From Rhabditoides inermis (Eukaryota > Nematoda > Chromadorea > Rhabditida > Rhabditidae), in contig CAWZYM010000036.1 in assembly GCA_963966185.1 (NCBI GenBank), forward strand, positions 184,501-248,500: a stretch of 64,000 bases of DNA, given 5' to 3'. Made by a program: the position numbers and the translations under genes. Of this stretch, positions 1 through 12,464 are shown piece by piece. The notes beneath the pieces are model-generated. The model did not search any database, was not told the DNA's origin, and saw nothing but the letters and a program-made list of their open reading frames with translations. Each line of letters begins with the position of its first letter. Within the stretch, counting starts at the first letter, position 1.

Positions 1-3000
1 ATGATGGCCTGGGTGCGGGGGGCAGGCAGGAAGAGGTCGTGACGCTGGTCCTTGTACTGCGCCCAGATCTGCGACACGTAATCATAAGCTCTACTCTCTC
101 CCTCCCTCTCTTCTTCTATTCTCCCTCTCCCTCCCTCTCTCTCTCCCTCTCCCTCTACTCTCACCGGCGACGCATCGAGCACCGTCTGAATCTTCTGTCC
201 GACGTTGAGATCGAGGCAGGCGCTCTTCAGAGCATCCACTATCTCAGCCCGGGCAGCCGCCGCATTTTCCACGCCTATAACACAACTATGAGGACAAGTA
301 GTACAAGGAATGACGCACAATCAATAAACATGTAAATACGCAATAGTGTATAGTGACAACAGAAATACTAACTGACCAGGCATGGTCTGGTCGAGCACCT
401 TGAGGAGGTATTCGACCATGCCAGTGTGCAGAAGCTGGGCAGCCAACTCGCCCGTGTTACGCTTCATCAAACACTTCAACGCGTGCGCAGACTCACGCAT
501 CAGACCTGCAAAGACACGTCTCTTCCTTCCTCTCTCTCTCTCTCGCTCTTTCTCTCTTCCCCTCTCTCTCTCCCTCCCTCCCTCTCTCCTCCCTCTCGAC
601 TTACTCGGCTGGTTCTTCATCGACTGCATGATTCCTTCAATACAGTTCAGCCGCGAGAGCGCGTCAGCACAGTGCTGAAATTCGTCTCACTCAGTCCCGC
701 CCCTTCCGACTCCGCCCACCTGGTTCTCGGACAGCTGTTGGAGGATGAGAATGGCAGCGCGCGAGGCGGCCGCTTCCTTATTCGACATGGCAAAGCAGAA
801 CTGCGGGAGGTATCCCTGCGAAGGCAGCTGAAACACGAGAGTTGGCCACGCCCCTCTAGCTCCGCCTCCGTACCTGATCGGCAGTGTTGGGATGGTGTTG
901 CAAGAGCGCGACAAACGCCGAGGTGAGCAGGGTGAGGTCGGCCGACGGACGAGCCATCTGCTCCAGAACCTGAAGACACGAGTCAATGCATGATGAAACG
1001 ATGATGTTTCGTACCTTCTCGATGAGCTCCGTGGCGAACTGTCGGGGGTGTCTGACAGACCAGCTGGGGTTGGCGACAAAGAGACGAATGAACACGCCTC
1101 CCACCAACAACTCCCCGTTCAGAGAGTCCGCGTACGCCACACTCGTCTCCGACAGACTCGTCTTCAAACGGACACGTAAGCCTCTCTCTCTCTCCCGCTC
1201 TCTCCCCCCTCCCCCTCACCGTGTTCCACTTGCTGCTGGGGTTTGCCGACTGCGCGTCGTGCAGCTCGCTCACCCCGTCCGCAATGCACCTCTTCACCTT
1301 CCCCCGCGTCTCGTCGTTCCAGATCAGCTCCGGGTTCTCGTTCGTCGAATCGAACATCGTCAGACTGCAATGGATACATCATGCCTGCCCATGGCTGCCT
1401 GACTACTCACGCAGTCTGTGGCGAGTCTCTGAGTGCGTCGGCGAATATGGGCGGTAGGTACTTGATGATGAATCGTGTCCAGCGGGGTCCGGTGAGCTTG
1501 TCTGCCTGCAGCTTCGCGAGCAGCTCCGCCGCGTGCAGACGGAGGCCGTGGTCAGACTGCGAGGCACACAACACGTGCAGGATGTACAGAAGACCGCCTG
1601 ACAAGCACTCATTACTATGTATGCACATCAAAATGTGATCCATTTATTAGTGCTCTCCCTTCACTCACCATATTCCAGCATCTCCTTCACAATCTGTCCA
1701 TTCGACGAGAGAGCGATCAGAGTCTGCAGCACCGTGGCGATAGCTGAAATCAAAACAATCATTATCAACCAATAACCCAAACGCACCGTCTCTTCTATCG
1801 ACGAGCATAGTGAAGAGGTGGGAGCAGGCGTGCACCTGGGACAGATCAGCCACACACTCCCTGTTGGCAGCCGCCAGAGACAACACCTGAATGAATCGTC
1901 CCATCCCATTCCTGCCCCCATGCACACCTTGAGCGCAGCCATCTGCACCCTGGGATCGATGGCCCTGAGGAGTCGAACGAGGAGGGGGAGGCGCCCGATG
2001 AGCAGCATCTCGACCCCGGGGGCGGCGACGAGTACGTGTGCGAGTGCGTGGAGACAGGCGAGGCACTTGTCCTCCCTGCCCAGCCCCGCCCCGTTCTCGG
2101 TCCAGTCTATCTCGATCAGCTCCCCGTTCGACGGCTTCTTCCCCACCCCACACAGCTCGTCCGCCTGCTTGTCCACAAAGTCCAGCAGGTCAGCGCACAC
2201 CTTCTTCGGCTCCTGACACGAATACCGTAACCAGTCAAATACCGTACTCGCGCACTCACCAGCAGCGGGAACTGCGGCTGCTCGTTGTAGATGCGCACAA
2301 AGATGTCGCCCACGATCAGCTCCTTCGAGTAGATCGTCAACTGGAACTCGGCTCCGAACAGCTCGCTCTAAAAACGAGTACAATCCTCTCTCTCTGTCTC
2401 TCTCCTCCTTCTCCTCCTTTCTCTCTCTCTCTCTCTCTCTCTCCTCTCCCACCGTCTGATCGACAGCCGTCCTGTGTCTCTCCACAAACTCTAGCAGCTC
2501 CGCCCTGGTGGCATTGTCCCAGATGAGGTACGGGTCCTCCGTGTTCGAGTTGAGTGTCTTCAGCACCTGCAATAACCAACATATACCATCCAATCAGTGA
2601 TCAGCAATCACCCACCACTTCATTCGCCTCTGTCCTCATCAGCCGGCACACGAAGGGAGTGAGCATCGCCCGCAGACTGTTCTGCACACCGTCATTGTCC
2701 GGAGACGACTCCCTGAACACCATGTTCCACTCTCTCTCTCCCTCCTCCCACTCTCCCTCTCTCCTCACCTGAACCCAGCTAGACTGGCGAGTGCCTCGCA
2801 GGACGCGCGTGCCAGTCGGTTCGACAGCGCCTGTTTGTTGCTGCTCTCGCTGTGCGACACACCTGTACGACAACGATTCGCTCTACCCCCCTCTCCGTCA
2901 CTAACCTCCCTCCTCCAGAGTGTAGTCGTACTTGAACAAGTGCGGGATCAGCTGCCACAGAGCGCCGCTGAAACACAAACGTTACCGGTTGAGATGTATG

Positions 3001-6000
3001 AAACGTACCGCTGGAAGAGCTGCATCTGAAGCAGCGTGTCGACAGACATGGCACACATGCACTCGGCAGAAGCAGACGCTAGCTTGGTGAGATGCTCAAA
3101 CACGGATACTCCAAGTTATACCATGGATTTTGATAACTACAATGTTTAAATGGGTAATCAACTCACGGGGAACTCTATGAGCCGGCACAGGTTGCTGAAC
3201 ACAGTGGGCATCTCGGCTATCCTTTGTCTGCACGCCTCGAAGCGGGCGGCTGTGGCGACGCAGTTGCAGATGTGCTCGCACACTGTGACTGGCATGTCTC
3301 CCGGCTGGCTGCCCGCTGTCACCATGGGCACGCATCGGTCGAACGCCGACTGCAGCGCCTCCAGGCCCCCGTCACGACGCAGCTGCTCCGCGTTCAGCGA
3401 AGACGAGACGAGAGTGTAGTTGGCCAGTTCGATGGCAGCCGACAGAAGCAGACCGCCACCCTGCAAAAGGACACAGGTGAGAGAGGTTCTCCAGTTCTCA
3501 TCTTTCCCTCCCATAAGACAGGGGACGGGAGAAGGGAGGGGACTCTGCCCACCTTCTGGAACAGCTGCGCGTCCTTGGCCTCGATGTCGATGGTCTTGAT
3601 GAGCTGTCCGTAGCCGGCGTACTTGTACTCGGACAGTTCTGCATACATACAGTAACCCCTGATACCGTAACCTGGTGCACCCACCCTCGCTGTGGCGGCT
3701 GTAGATGATGGACTGTGCCTGGAGACAGAGCACGATACGGTGCGTGTCGGGAAGCGAGCTGCGGCCTGCACACACCACACATCATCCTCTCCCTTCCTCC
3801 CTTTCTCCCCCCCCCCTCTCTCTCTCTCTCTCTCTCCTCCCTCCACTCACCCGCATCGCTGCTCAGCAGTTCATATGCCGCATTGATCTTTTCGAACATG
3901 TCTCGTCCCTCGGGGTTTTTGTCCGGATGGTACTTGTTGGCCAGCTTAAAGTAGGCGCGACGCACCACGGCAGAGTCACGCCAGCTGAACACCACATAGC
4001 ATCACTGTCCATTTCACCGTTCCTCCCCTTTCATTGTCATTTGCCCCCCTCCACCCACCCGTCTCCGTCGACACTCAGTCCGAGTGTCTCACATGCCTGT
4101 TCGATAGACATGGCTGGCGGCTTCTTCTCGATTTCCTCGTGCCACGCAGCCAGGCACGAGCGAAGGAACGGGATCTCAACACGACAATACATCAACTGCC
4201 TCTCTCAAACATTCCCAACCAGAACATCAGAATTCAGAATTCAGAAAACATATTCCTATTATATGTGATAATGTTGAAACAACTGGGATCTCGCTAAACT
4301 CACCGGGTCTCTGATGGGCCAGTCGGGGAATCTCTGTTTGTCGCACAGATGTCGGAGGTAGTAGACGTGGCAGAACAGCTCGTTCTCCAGCTCGGGATAG
4401 TCAATCAGAGGGATCGGACAGTACTGGTACAGCGCCTGAAAACGGCACCCGTCCGACATATTTCTCTCTGTCTGTCTCTCTTTGTTTCTCTCTGTCTCTC
4501 TTTGTTTCTCTCTCTCTCTCTCTCCCCTCCCTCCCACACCTTGATGTTACTCGTGAGCCTGTGCGAGAAGTCAGCCACGTGTGCCGCTATCCTCTCGATG
4601 AGATGTCGACGCATCTCCGTCTTCCAGATAATCTCCGGATTGTCAAACTCGCCCAGGAACACCTGAACAGAGTACTGTCGCGTCTGCTGTGTTGGGGTAC
4701 TCACCTCGGCATACTTCTCGGGTCCGTACTCTTCCAGGTAGAATGTGGCGGCCTCGGGGAGAAGGGGTGCGAGGACAGACTGAGACGCGCCCTCCAGCTG
4801 CGGCTGAAACAACACGCGGTCAACACTGCAGGACGGATGTTGAGTGGTGGACTGACGAGTGCGGATCGGAACGCCTGTTTCATGTGAGTGTAGTGGAGGA
4901 ACTTGGCGATCGGAAGCACGTTGCTGCCATTGTACATGAGGATGAAGAAGAACACTCCCGACAGGTACAGGCGGGCAAGGAACTGGTTGTCCTGCAACAA
5001 CAACATTCTTTCCCTAACACTCCATGTATCAAGTAGATTAGATACAAAAACAAAATTCACAAACCTGCATGACGTCATGCAAGAGACTGGCGACCCTCTG
5101 GACGATCTGGGGATCATAGGTGAGTAGGAGCTGAACGAGCTGGTAGAGGAGAGCGGGCTCGGTCAGCTGACGCTTCACACCCGGCATCGGACGCACCACG
5201 CAGCCGTTGTCGTCCCTTCAGAAGGAGGGATGGGTGGAAGGAAGGGGGGAGGAGACGTACCGACTGGGGAAGAAGGCGCACATCTGGAGGAGAATGTCCA
5301 GACACACGACACACAGCTGGGTGAGGTTGAAGAGTGCGGGCTGGGCGGCCGAGGGGGGATAGCACACTGTCCAGCGGAACTGCGGCACTGAAACCACACT
5401 GTCCACTCCAAGCCCCGCCCCCTCCTCTCCCACCCTGCGACACAGACTGCCACTGGTCCATGCCACTCGCCCAGATCTGCGTCTTCTCCAAGATCACCTT
5501 CTCCGCGTACAGCTCCTTCATCTACACACAAACAAGGTAAACAAACAAGTGTTAACAATCAAGCAGGCAATCGCACCTTCTCGAAGCTGAGCGGGCCCTG
5601 CCGCTGCTTGTCCTTGTCATTGTAGTACCACTCGGGGGTGCCTCCCTCTGCCATCTGCTCCGCCGACGCCTCGATCACGTTGCTCTGAAAGAAGGAAACA
5701 TTTCTCTCTTTCCATCCCTCCCTCTCCCCCCCCCTCTTCCTACCTGGTTCTGTATCTTTGCCCTCTGCACGTGTAGATGTGCGAGTACTGCCAGGTCGAC
5801 GAGTTGGGGGAGGACACCTGCCAAAACCAGCTCCCGCACACACTCCTTGTTCAGAGACAGCCGAGACAACAGCAACACCTGATCAGAGGATATTGATGAG
5901 AGAGGAGAGGAGAGGAGAGGAGAGGAGAGGAGAGGAGAGGAGAGGAGAGGAGAGGAGAGGAGAGGAGAGGAGAGGAGAGGAGAGATGTAGTCACTAACCA

Positions 6001-7160
6001 GGTGGTCTCTCTCGCTGGGATTGGTACACTTGGACAGCATGCTCACAAAGTACTTGGCATCCGCGAACGGTCCGATTGTGATGTGGTGGCGGCCTGAACC
6101 ACAAGAGACAAAATGCATAAATCGATAAATCAATCGATACCATATGTGACAGCCATGGCACGCAGACATAGACACCGCATGTCGCTCTTCGCAGTCAGAA
6201 GGAAGCGATGGTAGACGTTGTTGAAGAACTCGGTCCTGGAATACACCAAAAATCAATGTGGTCCTTACTTACGGATGGAAACCATACAAAAAAGACGTCA
6301 TATGTAAACAACATACGGATTGTGGATGGGCGTGGCCTCCTCTTCGGCCTCTTGAAGAAGCAGACGCAGGTAGTAGTCACCAATCTTCACCTCCTCAGCC
6401 AGAGACGGATACCGGATCTGAAGGGAAAGAACCTCTTCTTATGTCCTCCTTTATCTCTCTCTCTCTCTCTCTCTCACCTGGAACTCTGTGTGATTCCACG
6501 AGATAGGCAGATCCGCTGGCGCCTGCTCCTTCTCGTATGCCAAAGCGCGCAGCTCGTTCTCAATCGCCAGTCTGCAAATCGATAGGTAACCAATAAGCAA
6601 CAGTCGAAATTCCTTAACCGTCAATGAATCGACACAGTCCCACCTGAACTCCTCCCTGGTCTTCTCGTTCCATATGAGGTCGGCCTTGTTGTGGTCCTTT
6701 CCGAACTCGTGTGTGAACAGACGCCAGTTCACCTTGCCCGCCACGCGCTGTCGACGACGACGCAACACAACTGGCTTCACCTCCGTCTTAGCCTAAAGAA
6801 AAGAGAATAGGAGGAGGGGAGAGAGGGAATGAGAGAGAGAGAGAGGGGGGGGATGAGAACGACTCACGTCCTGTCTGGTGGGCAGTTTGAAGTTGAGCTT
6901 GTGTTCGATGTCCCAGTGCTGCATGAATCTCTCCATTCCAGCCTCCGTCGCCACGCGAAACTGGTCCAACTTCTCCTGAACCACACCGTCAACATCAACC
7001 CTTGAAACAAGTGATACCTTGACGGCGCTCTGCTTGGCCTCCTGGCTGGCCGCCTCTAGGTTGTTCCGGGTGAGAAGGAGGTCGGCCTCCTTCGGAACCT
7101 GCGCCTCCGAGTCGAGACAGTCCAGCAGACCGCGCGGCTGAACACGGAAGCCACACTCAC

Positions 7161-7194
<34 letters not shown>

Positions 7195-10100
7195 ACTCAC
7201 CAGACACCTGCTCAGCAGTTCGTTTGCGGGTTGGTTGTCGGCCACCCACAGCCCGATCAGGTGTCCACTCAACTGGCGGTTCGTCAACACGCGAAGATCC
7301 TGCACGTAGAATTAGCAGGTCATGGAATGCACGTATAAAGGTATACGTATATAGGTTTTCGAGACGTTTTCGCGCATTCTCATGAATGATTTCGTGTTGT
7401 ACGTGTCATGATCATGTTTGCGATTCGGAATAAACATGTGATTGATTTGATGTGCACGCCCGTCCATCCCTCCCCTCCCCTCTCGTCATTCCTCGGCATG
7501 CCGTCTCCGTCGCGCGCGTCCGCTCCTCTATCCGAGCTGACCGGGTCTGCCGCCCCGCCGTTCCATCGCGGACGCACCATGGTACGCCCTCCCCTCCCCT
7601 CTCTTCCATGCTCCCTCTCTTCCATGCAGGCCCGCTCGCTGCGTGCCCCGTCTCCGCCCACTCCGCGCAATCGCAGCCGCCTCCCCAACCACAACTGAAC
7701 ACTACCCCCGTTCTCCATTACTCTCGTTTGGATAATAAACCTGTTAGTTTTATACGTACCTTTCCCTGGCTGAGCATGGCGATTCCGAGATGTGTGAGGA
7801 AGGCGCCCTCGGTTAGTGCCAGCTGTTGCATCTGCCGGCTCGTCTCCACGTCAGACTCCTCGATGATCGCACGCAGCACCAGACCCGCGCCTGAGCAAAG
7901 CATACTGTAGTCTACCGTAGTCCACATACTGCATGCGACACCCACTCACCCTTGACAATGGTCATGCTGGGTGCTTGGAAGAGCTTGTAGAACGACCTGC
8001 CCCTCTTGGCCACCATACGCAGTAGCTGATCGAACTGTTCACCGCCCGTCGTCTCCGAGAACGGAGCACACACTGCGTACCTGCACATCATTCGAGTACT
8101 GTAGGCTGGATACGGACTACTCACGTGAGCAGATCGAGCATGGATGCAATGACGAGCCATCCAGTGCCGCGACCCTGAAAGAGAACACAGAGTGAGAACA
8201 TGCCAAGAGTACTCACCACATGGTTGACGATCAGATCGAGGAGGTGCTCGACAAACTGCGGGCTGCTCAGGAGGCTCTGCTTGTTCAGCTGAAACAGGAG
8301 GCACTCCTTTCTCTCTCTTTCTCTTTCCCTCTCTCTCTCTATCCCTCTTTCTCTCTACCTGTTCCAATCTGAGTTCATACTTGTCGTGCATGGGATGCAT
8401 GAGTGCATTCAGTGCCTCCACAGTCGCATGGTCGATCGCCTCGTTCTTCCATGCCAGCAGCTGCACCACCAGACGACCCAGCTTCTCACGAACACTCAAA
8501 TCAATCGATAAGCCAATCAATCAATCAATCAATAACACTCTCACTCACCCTGCCACTTCAGTGAACGCCTGGAAGCCGCTCTTGCTGGCGAACAGCCTAT
8601 GCAGACACTGCAGCTGCGCCTCGCACTTGTGCACAGCAGAAGGATCGTCCTGAATCCGTCAATCGATAATCACAAATCAATAAATCGATACCGACCCTGG
8701 TGTAGCTCTCGCCGAGCACTGCCTCCAGGGCAGCCACGATCACCTTCCCTTTGTTCTCCGTGAAAAATCCCTGAAACGGAAACAAGTTACACATCACGAA
8801 AGAAACATCAAAAAGAAGAACAACCCGCATCTTCCCAATTCGCAATTCAGTGAAGCGACAAAAAGACAGCAGATGTTCCCAAGTACAATCCCAAAAAAGA
8901 CGATTCGTGAACGAAAATCAATACGTACGACAACGTCGTTGGCCAAATCGCCCAATACAGTCTCCGTGTCAAAGTGCTGTGTGGGGGGGGTAAACAAACG
9001 TAAACAACAACAAAGAAACAACCGTACCTCGTGGGAAATCGAGTATGTGAGTCCGGTATAGGGAATGTTGGCATTGAAGCGGCGGATGAGGTCGCTGCGC
9101 TTGAGACCGGCTGAAATAACAATCATCCCCGTTCCGAGTGGGCGTGGTCTCACGGGGCGGGGCGATCATGTGGCGCATGCACTGGCTCTCTCCATCCTCG
9201 TCCAGCAGCACACCATGGGGAAGGAGGCGGAGATGCCGCTCGAACGCGTGTCCCGTCACGAATACCTGAAGGAATACGGTGAGGGGACAAGTTCAAAGTA
9301 CAGTACCTGGTTGTTTCCGGAAGCGCGAGTGCCGTCGAGCAACGAAGCGAGGATGAGATCCCTGAACATATGTCTTCATAAGATGTCTCTCTTCTCGTCC
9401 TACCTCTCGGCAGCCGCATAGGACCGGCTCGTTCCATTCTCGTACTCGATTGTGAACTGCTGAGGGTCCTTGTCGCGGCGCACCAGACAGACAATCTGAG
9501 ACAATCAATCAATCATATACGAATAAATAATCGCTCACATGTTTGAGAGGCGTGGCGCAGATGACTGCATAGGTGGAGGGGTCCCTCTCCACCAGACACT
9601 GCTCCGATAGACACAGCAGGCGGCGCGCCGGCACCTGCCAACAATATGCAATACAAAATAATCACAGATCACCACTACAATCAGAAAATGATTCAATGAC
9701 AGTGTGATACTCACCTCTCTTGCGCGTCCGAACTTGGAGACGGAGAACTCGACGTACGAAGTCACCATGTCATCGCGACTGCAACGCAACTGTGAAATTG
9801 AAACCAAGGAAACTAGAACACACCTGCACAGTCCGAGGCGAGTCTGGATGAACTCGTCCATAGTCAATGCATCCTTGGCCATGGGAATGCTACAAGCAAT
9901 CAATCAATCAATGAGGAACAATATAAACAGAAGGGATAAAGTACATTCAATCAATCCATCGACAATAAACAATGGCTACCTGAATCCAATGTGTTCGGCG
10001 GCCAGCTTGCGGCACTCCCCGATCAGCTGATCGCACTGCTGGGTGGCGAACATGTGACGGCGACGGTGCTCCCCCACCTCGATAACGAAGCCGCCAGGAC

Positions 10101-11063
10101 AGTCAGACACCTACACGCAAGGGGTAAGGAACGTTGAACCCACAAAACAAACAAAAAAGGAGAAACGATTAACCAGTTACAATGAAAATACAACTACCCA
10201 CCTTGACGATGCCTCGAATGGCGTTGTATGGATAGATGGCGAGGGTGGCGTTCCTTCCGTCGCACTGCTCCAGTCCGAAGGGAGAGGCGCGCAGTACACA
10301 GGGCACGCGGCGGTCCGCCCACGACTGTTTGAAGCCTTGCACCTGCTGCAACACACCATTGCACATATACAGAACACAATAGGAGTAAACAGTGACATAA
10401 ATAAAGAAACAGTAAACAACTGACCATGCTGGTGGGGAGGGCCTCGGTGAACTTCATGTGGTGTCGCAGCGTGTCTGAGATGATGTCGGCAGTGTGATCG
10501 GACGAGAACCGCATGTTGTCTCTCTTTCCCTTGGCACGCACAGTGATCACGAACTGAAAAAGAAAAGTACGGTGGTACAATTAAGAAGATAACAAGTACA
10601 GTACCTCGTCCTGTCTGCTGTCGCCCTGCGCATTTTTCGGCGACGGTTTGATGAGCATGAAGTCATTGTAGAGCCACTGCAACACAGGGTGTTTGGCGAG
10701 TAACATGAGACGGGGACGGCGAACAACGCACCTGGTTGGTGATCTCCAGCGTCTGCGGATTGTACGTGGTCACTGCAAGACTGCCCACAGAGAACACACG
10801 CTTGTATCTGCAACACGCATTTCAAAGAAAAAAGTAGCATAGAATGTACGAAAAATACAGTGCAAATCCAACACCTCGCCACATTGCATTTTGAGGCGAA
10901 AGATAAAGGAAGTGAATGAACAGTCAATCAATCAATCAATCAATCAATCAATCCATTCATCCATCGATCGATCAAGCAACACTTGCGCGACTCACTTTCC
11001 CTTCCATGAGTGCTTGGTGACGAGGTAGCAGGAGATGTCTCGGTTCTCGCTGCTGAACGTCAT
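1..11063 (-). CDS. DNAJC13: DNAJC13/RME-8 endosomal J-domain co-chaperone (about 61 exons, 3' end off window)
   Basis: Spliced gene read from ATG 11063 leftwards. First exons: 10996-11063, 10732-10807, 10605-10676, 10425-10553; last seen: 377-505, 165-274 and 1-90 (open). The product recruits Hsc70 to early endosomes and regulates WASH/SNX1-dependent sorting (family knowledge). Visible landmarks: the N-terminal [15 protein letters not shown] stretch typical of RME-8; a GYF-like segment ([14 protein letters not shown]) in exon 5577-5684; the J domain in exon 3851-3984 with an intact HPD; repeated helical armadillo-like segments to the end, including [16 protein letters not shown] and [14 protein letters not shown]. 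The last residues seen match the family near its C-terminus, so only a few tens of codons are missing. Introns are mostly 40-80 bp and carry CT tracts on the + strand, i.e. GA in the sense orientation. No frame break was noticed. Family assignment is very firm; individual splice sites were read by eye. Confidence 0.95.
3851..3984 (-). other. DNAJC13: J-domain exon of DNAJC13
   Basis: Exon read between a splice acceptor at 3985 and donor at 3850. It encodes the helix II-loop-helix III part of a DnaJ domain: [18 protein letters not shown] with the catalytic HPD at 3921-3929, followed by [18 protein letters not shown] stimulates Hsc70 ATP hydrolysis (family knowledge). The J domain sits in the middle of the protein between two helical-repeat regions, which is diagnostic of RME-8 among J proteins. 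The preceding exon 4059-4174 supplies the first helix. Confidence 0.93.
5901..5980. repeat. (AGAGG)16 pentanucleotide satellite in a DNAJC13 intron
   Basis: Sixteen uninterrupted AGAGG units (80 bp), perfect by eye, fill most of the intron between exons 5744-5878 and 5999-6093. The purity suggests a recently expanded, length-variable locus. Confidence 0.95.
7300..7759. other. Unusually long DNAJC13 intron (460 bp) with a LINE-tail relic and a GC-rich segment
   Basis: Most DNAJC13 introns are about 40-80 bp; this one is 460 bp. Its right-hand half on the + strand is GC-rich and lacks the usual CT tract pattern. Its left half ends at 7421-7445 with the CGATTCGGAATAAACAT motif that also ends the LINE at 17143-21160, on the + strand. 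It therefore probably contains a 5'-truncated retroelement insertion of about 100 bp. Confidence 0.6.
7410..7455 (+). mobile_element. LINE 3'-end relic
   Basis: Contains CGATTCGGAATAAACAT followed by a short ATTG-type tail (GTGATTGATTTGATG). The same core is seen at the 3' end of the LINE in DYNC2H1 and at three other places in the window. It is inferred to be a 5'-truncated copy or a SINE using the same retrotransposition machinery. Confidence 0.45.
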
Positions 11064-12067
11064 CGCGATCGATCGGTGCTAGTGAATCAGCCAAACGTCC
11101 TTCGATCCGCGATTCACACGCTCATACCCCGCAACAAGAAATCCTGCAACAAATGTATTACTTAGAGCACTTGAACCGGAAATGGAATGAAAACCACCAG
11201 AAGAAATGCCCGCAACAATCAAAAAACCCGATCATCTGTTCAACATAATGATCAGTCAGTTGGTTAGCGCGCGAACAAAAAGAACTGTTCGGTGCGGGAC
11301 CATTTTATTATTTTTCAGAATGAATATATAAATTTGCAGTAATTAGTATCAAACAACATCTTATCAAATACAATACAAAATGAAATCAACTCAATATTTC
11401 AATTTGATTCAAAAGTATTGACACAGATCAATTATGCAATATGTGTGCTCTTCGCGCGCGAACAGCTGATCTTCACTCGAATAATATCCATCCTATCTTG
11501 ATTTGATCATGTTGTTGCCATAAATCGATCGATATGAGCCGGAGGGGATGGAATGGACGGGCGAACGATGATGTGAATAATGGGAAATGTGTAAACAAAA
11601 GACTATCCAATACAATCCATACACCACGCGCACGCCAATCAAAACTAACACAGACACTGATCTATTGGGAATTCAATGGTAACACAGTTACCACCGATTT
11701 CAGATTTTTTTCTCTCGAATACACATGATAACTGTTTAGGAAAAAAACATCTAGCGAGTATGAGTGTGGTGTAGTAGACTGATCGAAGGACCTCCCGCTG
11801 TGCTGTCTGTGATAGTGAGACACAGGAACAGAGGAGTGATACAGAATGGAGGATTGATTATTCTGCAGTACTAGTACAAGACATACCCTATCCACCTGTA
11901 CGCACATTCCCAGAGTATTTTCACCTGCACAAGACATTCCATACACCTTCATATTCACCACACCAGAACATCAAATCAAACAGATCAGAGGAAATATGAA
12001 CCATGCAAACGTATCATATGAATGTATGTGGTTTGTATTCTGTACTCGTTTATATTTCATGGTATTT

Positions 12068-12081
12068 GTTTCCATAGTCAG
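12068..12081 (+). promoter_or_regulatory. Degenerate second X-box half-site
   Basis: GTTTCCATAGTCAG has a perfect left half-site and AT spacer but a mismatched right half. It lies 50 bp upstream of the perfect match, so it may be a weak second RFX site. Confidence 0.25.
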
Positions 12082-12131
12082 TTTAAGGTAGGGGTCAGGG
12101 CGTATCCCATGCAAATGGACCAGCAAAGAGT

Positions 12132-12145
12132 GCTCCCATAGCAAC
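12132..12145 (+). promoter_or_regulatory. RFX X-box match upstream of DYNC2H1
   Basis: GCTCCCATAGCAAC fits the X-box consensus RYYNYYWWRRNRAC at all 14 positions and lies 122 bp before the DYNC2H1 ATG. RFX/DAF-19 factors bind such sites in front of ciliary genes, usually within about 250 bp of the start codon (family knowledge). No binding evidence is available from sequence alone. Confidence 0.6.
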
Positions 12146-12266
12146 CAGGCGCGCAGCTAACGCCCATGGGAGCGAAACACATTTATGATCCGTCCTTCTG
12201 ATTTCAATCCCCATTTGGCTCCATTTCAAGCATTCACTCAACTTTTAATTGTTTAGTAGATTGAGA

Positions 12267-12356
12267 ATGGGAGAGGACGGGGGCCAGAAGGACCCGCGAC
12301 GCTCCTACCTGCTCAGGATAGCCACCCACATATTCGGACTCAACATTGTCGAGGTA

Positions 12357-12404
<48 letters not shown>

Positions 12405-12409
12405 CTCTT

Positions 12410-12464
<55 letters not shown>

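Larger units (their letters stand above)
11064..12266. other. Head-to-head intergenic region between DNAJC13 and DYNC2H1
   Basis: About 1.2 kb separate the two start codons, which point away from each other, so this region must hold both promoters. On the minus strand an acceptor-like TTGCAG precedes 11143, which could mark a 5'-UTR intron of DNAJC13. The middle is AT-rich with no convincing ORF; the short ORFs at 11534-11961 look random. RFX X-box-like sites lie near the DYNC2H1 end. Confidence 0.8.
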
